Part shown: in pieces, positions 6,216 to 8,879 of the stretch
How the letters are laid out: every line of letters begins with the position of its first letter
Position numbering within the stretch: position 1 is the first letter of the stretch
Assembly: GCA_934293835.1 (NCBI GenBank)
Contig: CAKQZO010000063.1
Location: 1 to 8,879, forward strand
DNA length: 8,879 nt
Reading direction: 5' to 3'
Source: an uncultured Lacticaseibacillus sp.
GTDB lineage: Bacteria > Bacillota > Bacilli > Lactobacillales > Lactobacillaceae
Position numbers and translations under genes: made by a program
The notes under the pieces: model-generated
Database searches by the model: none
Seen by the model: only the letters and a program-made list of their open reading frames with translations
What the model was told of the DNA's origin: nothing

Positions 6216-6992
6216 TTAGATCAAGTGATAATGGCGCAGTCCTTGGGCAATCCCACTGTGGCGATAATCCCCCGTCACGTATTCGGCCGCCGCCTGCACT
6301 TCTTCAGTGCCATTAGCCATGGCAATCGGATGTGCAACGGCGCGGAACAGCGGTAGATCGTTGGCTGCATCACCAAAAGTATAGGTCGGCACGCCACCGT
6401 AATTCCCAGCCGCAATCAGCGCTTGCAACCCCGTCGCCTTGGACACACCGTCCGCGGTCACATCAAGGCCACGGGGATTGTTGCGTACCATCGTCAACTC
6501 TCCGGTAAACGCAGCTTGCAGTTCACGGTCGTGCTGGCGATCGAAAACAAACATGAAATCGACGCGATGATCGGTCCACCAACCTGGCACAACCGGCGCT
6601 TCAAAGCCTAAAGCATGGTAGTTATCGATCGTATCGGCACTCGTCTTATTCAGTGCCATGCTGTTCTGATCATACCATGCCACCGGTTCGTTGTGCGCGG
6701 TGGCGTATGCGTTGAGCTTTTCAATCAATGCTGGTGCAAGTGGTCGTTCGGCAATTTGCCGTCCATTCAGTTGCACAAACGCCCCATTAGCGGCAATCAG
6801 TGACGTGATGCCAGAAGCCGCAATGGCCGCGGCGACTTCAAACCGATTGCGACCGGTTGCGATCACTGGCAGCCCGCCATTGCGTCGCAGTTGCCGCAAC
6901 GCGATAAGTGTGTCAGGCGCCGGCATATGGTCGGGTTGCAACAACGTCCCATCCAGATCAAAACACACGATGGCCTTAATCAAGCAGCTCAC
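6216..6992 (-). CDS. Cof-type HAD-superfamily phosphatase (class IIB)
   Basis: A 258-residue HAD hydrolase of the Cof/YidA type, members of which remove phosphate from sugar phosphates and related small molecules. Motif I is FDLDGTLL (nucleophile D12, acid D14), motif II has TGR (46-48), K185 lies in VSKATG, and motif IV is GDAANDLPLF (D208, N211, D212). The alpha/beta cap between motifs II and III is of class IIB size. The start is uncertain: the longest form uses GTG 6992, overlapping pgmB by 17 bases with no strong SD. TTG 6983 is an alternative, overlapping by 8. Either would be translated by coupling to pgmB. The substrate is unknown. Its place after a phosphoglucomutase suggests a sugar phosphate, which is inference. 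Confidence 0.88.
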   Translation of the reverse strand: MSCLIKAIVCFDLDGTLLQPDHMPAPDTLIALRQLRRNGGLPVIATGRNRFEVAAAIAASGITSLIAANGAFVQLNGRQIAERPLAPALIEKLNAYATAHNEPVAWYDQNSMALNKTSADTIDNYHALGFEAPVVPGWWTDHRVDFMFVFDRQHDRELQAAFTGELTMVRNNPRGLDVTADGVSKATGLQALIAAGNYGGVPTYTFGDAANDLPLFRAVAHPIAMANGTEEVQAAAEYVTGDYRHSGIAQGLRHYHLI

Positions 6993-7662
6993 CGCCCAAA
7001 GCTTTTTGCAAGTGATTCAGTGTCAACGCGGCCGTGTCTGGCAAGACGACTGCCGCTTCATTGAGCTCGGCCGAATCCCCGATTCCAATTGCAGTCGCAC
7101 CAGCTGCATTGATTGCGGCCACCCCGCTAGCGGCATCTTCGATTCCCAGACACGCGGCCGGTGCCAAGTCGATCGCCGCGGCCGCCTGAAGATAAATGTC
7201 AGGCGCCGGCTTGCCATGTTCAAGCTTGGCTGGGTCAATAATGTGCTGAAAGAAGTCAGCCAAACCGAGCTGTTGCAATACCACTGGCGCGTTCTTAGAA
7301 GACGAGGCTAGGGCAAGGCGGTAGCCTCGCTGTTGCAACTCAGCCAAAAACTTCCGGATGCCTGGCTCAATATCTGTCGGCGTCAACGCCGCGACCAAGG
7401 CGAGGTAACGCTCATTTTTAGCCGCGGCCAGCGCCTTTTTTTGTGCATCAGTATACTCGTGCTCATGGTGCCCGGCAGCCAGAATCAAAGCTAACGACTG
7501 TTGCCGATCAATGCCTTTGAGCTGATCGGCTAACACTGGAGTCCAGGGAGTCTGCACCTGCTGCGCAATCTGGCGCCAAGCCTGGGCGTGTAGGCGCGCC
7601 GTATCCGTGATCACGCCATCAAGATCGAACAATACCCCTTTAATCTGACTCATCGTTGTCAT
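6976..7662 (-). CDS. pgmB: Beta-phosphoglucomutase
   Basis: A 228-residue HAD-superfamily mutase that turns beta-D-glucose-1-phosphate, made by inverting GH65 phosphorylases, into glucose-6-phosphate. It follows the Lactococcus lactis enzyme closely: nucleophile D13 and acid/base D15 in FDLDGVITDTA, R53 in LKGIDRQQSL, S120 and K123/N124 in ALASSSKN, K151 in GKPAPDIY, E175/D176 in GIEDAASG. ATG 7662 is chosen because AGGA in AAAGGAAG lies eight bases upstream. ATG 7668 would be too close to it and ATG 7653 too far. The upstream frame to 7752 runs into the GH65 gene and adds unrelated residues. It overlaps the GH65 gene end by 23 bases. TTT/TGA-type terminators are absent between them, supporting one transcript. 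Confidence 0.94.
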   Translation of the reverse strand: MTTMSQIKGVLFDLDGVITDTARLHAQAWRQIAQQVQTPWTPVLADQLKGIDRQQSLALILAAGHHEHEYTDAQKKALAAAKNERYLALVAALTPTDIEPGIRKFLAELQQRGYRLALASSSKNAPVVLQQLGLADFFQHIIDPAKLEHGKPAPDIYLQAAAAIDLAPAACLGIEDAASGVAAINAAGATAIGIGDSAELNEAAVVLPDTAALTLNHLQKALGGELLD

Positions 7663-8879
7663 GTTCATCTTCCTTTCCCTTGTAAGTAATGGTCTGTGCC
7701 TGATCGGCCTGCAGGTGACAAACTGTCGTGCCGATTTGGATCGTTGCCGCATGATCGGCCACCACCGTCAGTTGTTGCGCCTCGATGTGAAAATGATAGC
7801 ACACCTTATGACAGTGGACGGTTGTGTCGAGCTGTGACCACGCGGCCGGTAACCGAGGATTGATGACCACGTGTCCTTGCCGCGTGTCAATCCCGCCAAA
7901 AACGCGCGTCGCGACGTCAAGGGTCGCCCCCATCACGCCTAGATGCAAGCCCTCGGCGGTGGTCCCGCCTTGAATATCATAATAGTCAGACAACAGTGCT
8001 TGGTGGTACAACGCCCACGCCTGGTCATCGTGCCCAGCCTGGGCATCAAGCAGCGCGTAGACGATCCGCGAAAGCGTCGAGCCATGGGTGGTACGATCAA
8101 GATAAAATTGTAAATTACGGCTGAAATAGTCTGCTGGCAAGTGATATCCCATCGCGGAGACTAACTCGCGAACAGTTGTCTCATCGAGTAGATAAAAAAC
8201 CATCAACGCATCGGCCTGCTTAGCCACCTGATAGGCATCTGCGCTAGTACCACGCGCCTTCAACAACCGATCAAGCCGGGCGATGTCCCCGTACTCCTTG
8301 TGAAACGCGTCAAAATCCAACCGCGCCAGTTTGTGGTACCCAGCAAATTGTTCAATAATGCCTGTTTTGCTGATATGTAGCGTGAGGTGGCGCCGAATGG
8401 TGTCATATCGGTGTTTATCCTTGGCTGCCAGCGTATCTGGGGATTCGTCACAAACCAGTTTGAATAACCAGGCCACCATGAGATTCGTGTAGGCGTTGTC
8501 GTCTAGGCCATCGTGGTCGGCGCCTGGATAGCGCTCGTGGAACTCGTCAGGGCCCATGACCCCGGTGATGTGATAGCGTTTGGTCTCCTGATCCTGGTGG
8601 CACTGACTCGCCCAGTACTGCGCGATTGCCAGAAGCATCGGCCACCCGGCCGTTTGCATGAACTCGTGGTCTTGATTAAGTTGCGCATATAACCAGACAT
8701 CATAAGCGATCGCAAGGCTCACATGACGCTGTAGACGTGAGCGGTCAGGCACCCAGGTATTCGTCACCGGATTCAGATGGGTTGCCTGTGACTGCTCATC
8801 ACCAGCACTCGCTGACTGCCACGGATACATCGCCCCTTCGGCACCAACCGCTGCGGCTGCGGTCTTGGCCGCTTCCAAT
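7640..8879 (-). CDS. Glycoside hydrolase family 65 disaccharide phosphorylase, C-terminal part
   Basis: About 412 residues of a GH65 protein whose start lies beyond the right edge; the family is about 750 residues long. Members split alpha-glucosides (maltose, trehalose, kojibiose, nigerose and others) with phosphate and inversion to give beta-glucose-1-phosphate, matching the pgmB gene that follows. In the fragment, GAMYPWQSA (15-23), the general acid E112 in GVMGPDEFHE, LDDNAYTNLM (125-134), KQADALM (220-226), phosphate-site THGSTLS (264-270) and EGLHLGVMGATLD (309-321) are typical, followed by a C-terminal beta domain starting near VINPRLP (338-344). The last codons, an acidic tail, overlap pgmB. 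The acid-site segment with FHERYPGADHDGLDDN differs from the asparagine-rich GPNEYENN form I recall for lactobacillar maltose phosphorylases, so the substrate is left open. Confidence 0.92.
   Translation of the reverse strand, partial: LEAAKTAAAAVGAEGAMYPWQSASAGDEQSQATHLNPVTNTWVPDRSRLQRHVSLAIAYDVWLYAQLNQDHEFMQTAGWPMLLAIAQYWASQCHQDQETKRYHITGVMGPDEFHERYPGADHDGLDDNAYTNLMVAWLFKLVCDESPDTLAAKDKHRYDTIRRHLTLHISKTGIIEQFAGYHKLARLDFDAFHKEYGDIARLDRLLKARGTSADAYQVAKQADALMVFYLLDETTVRELVSAMGYHLPADYFSRNLQFYLDRTTHGSTLSRIVYALLDAQAGHDDQAWALYHQALLSDYYDIQGGTTAEGLHLGVMGATLDVATRVFGGIDTRQGHVVINPRLPAAWSQLDTTVHCHKVCYHFHIEAQQLTVVADHAATIQIGTTVCHLQADQAQTITYKGKEDEHDNDESD

Noticed and set aside
7663..7752. Upstream extension of beta-phosphoglucomutase by 30 residues
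   Set aside because: It lies in the other frame of the GH65 gene, has no match to the family N terminus, and the SD AAAGGAAG fits ATG 7662.
7640..8879. Naming the GH65 gene malP (maltose phosphorylase)
   Set aside because: The residues around the general acid do not match the maltose phosphorylases I recall, and the N-terminal half is missing.
1..8879. A new defence, mobile or CRISPR-like system
   Set aside because: No transposase, integrase, phage, toxin-antitoxin, nuclease or repeat-spacer feature is visible. Every long frame is explained by a known family.

Overview
The window looks like a chromosomal segment from a lactic acid bacterium of the Lactobacillaceae. The tmRNA proteolysis tag reads AKNNNSYALAA, the Shine-Dalgarno (SD) sites are strong Firmicutes types (AAAGGAG, GAGGAAG), intrinsic terminators are frequent, and the protein families (a GH65 phosphorylase with beta-phosphoglucomutase, UPF0246/YaaA, OmpR-type regulators) are typical of that group. 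Base composition is roughly balanced, so a lineage of middling GC is more likely than a low-GC Lactobacillus. The species cannot be fixed from the sequence.

Layout, left to right. Positions 1-161 hold three intrinsic-terminator hairpins: two face right and would end a gene off the left edge, and one faces left and ends the tmRNA. The tmRNA gene ssrA (196-557, minus) has a near-consensus promoter at 570-598. On the plus strand lies a two-component operon: an OmpR/PhoB-type response regulator (734-1453) overlapping by one base a two-TM, HAMP-containing sensor histidine kinase (1453-2916). A convergent gap follows, with one terminator for each strand. On the minus strand, ilvD (dihydroxy-acid dehydratase) is followed 45 bp downstream by a small MIP18/DUF59 Fe-S assembly protein. 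Divergent from ilvD is yaaA (peroxide-stress/iron protein). A minus-strand terminator separates yaaA from a leftward sugar operon made of a GH65 disaccharide phosphorylase (C-terminal two thirds or less, cut by the right edge), beta-phosphoglucomutase and a Cof-type HAD phosphatase. All three overlap, so they are probably translationally coupled.

How the genes fit together. The GH65 enzyme would split an alpha-glucoside with phosphate to give beta-glucose-1-phosphate, which the phosphoglucomutase converts to glucose-6-phosphate for glycolysis. The Cof-HAD may remove phosphate from sugar phosphates. The ilvD-DUF59-yaaA group can be read as an Fe-S/oxidative-stress neighbourhood: an oxidant-sensitive Fe-S enzyme, a likely Fe-S maturation factor, and a divergent protein that limits iron-driven peroxide damage. 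The 177 bp between ilvD and yaaA contains weak PerR-like and CodY-like palindromes.

I see no mobile element, CRISPR array, phage gene or clear new system. The content is mostly core or ordinary accessory metabolism. The findings are hypotheses about regulation and gene linkage, and most are of low to moderate interest.
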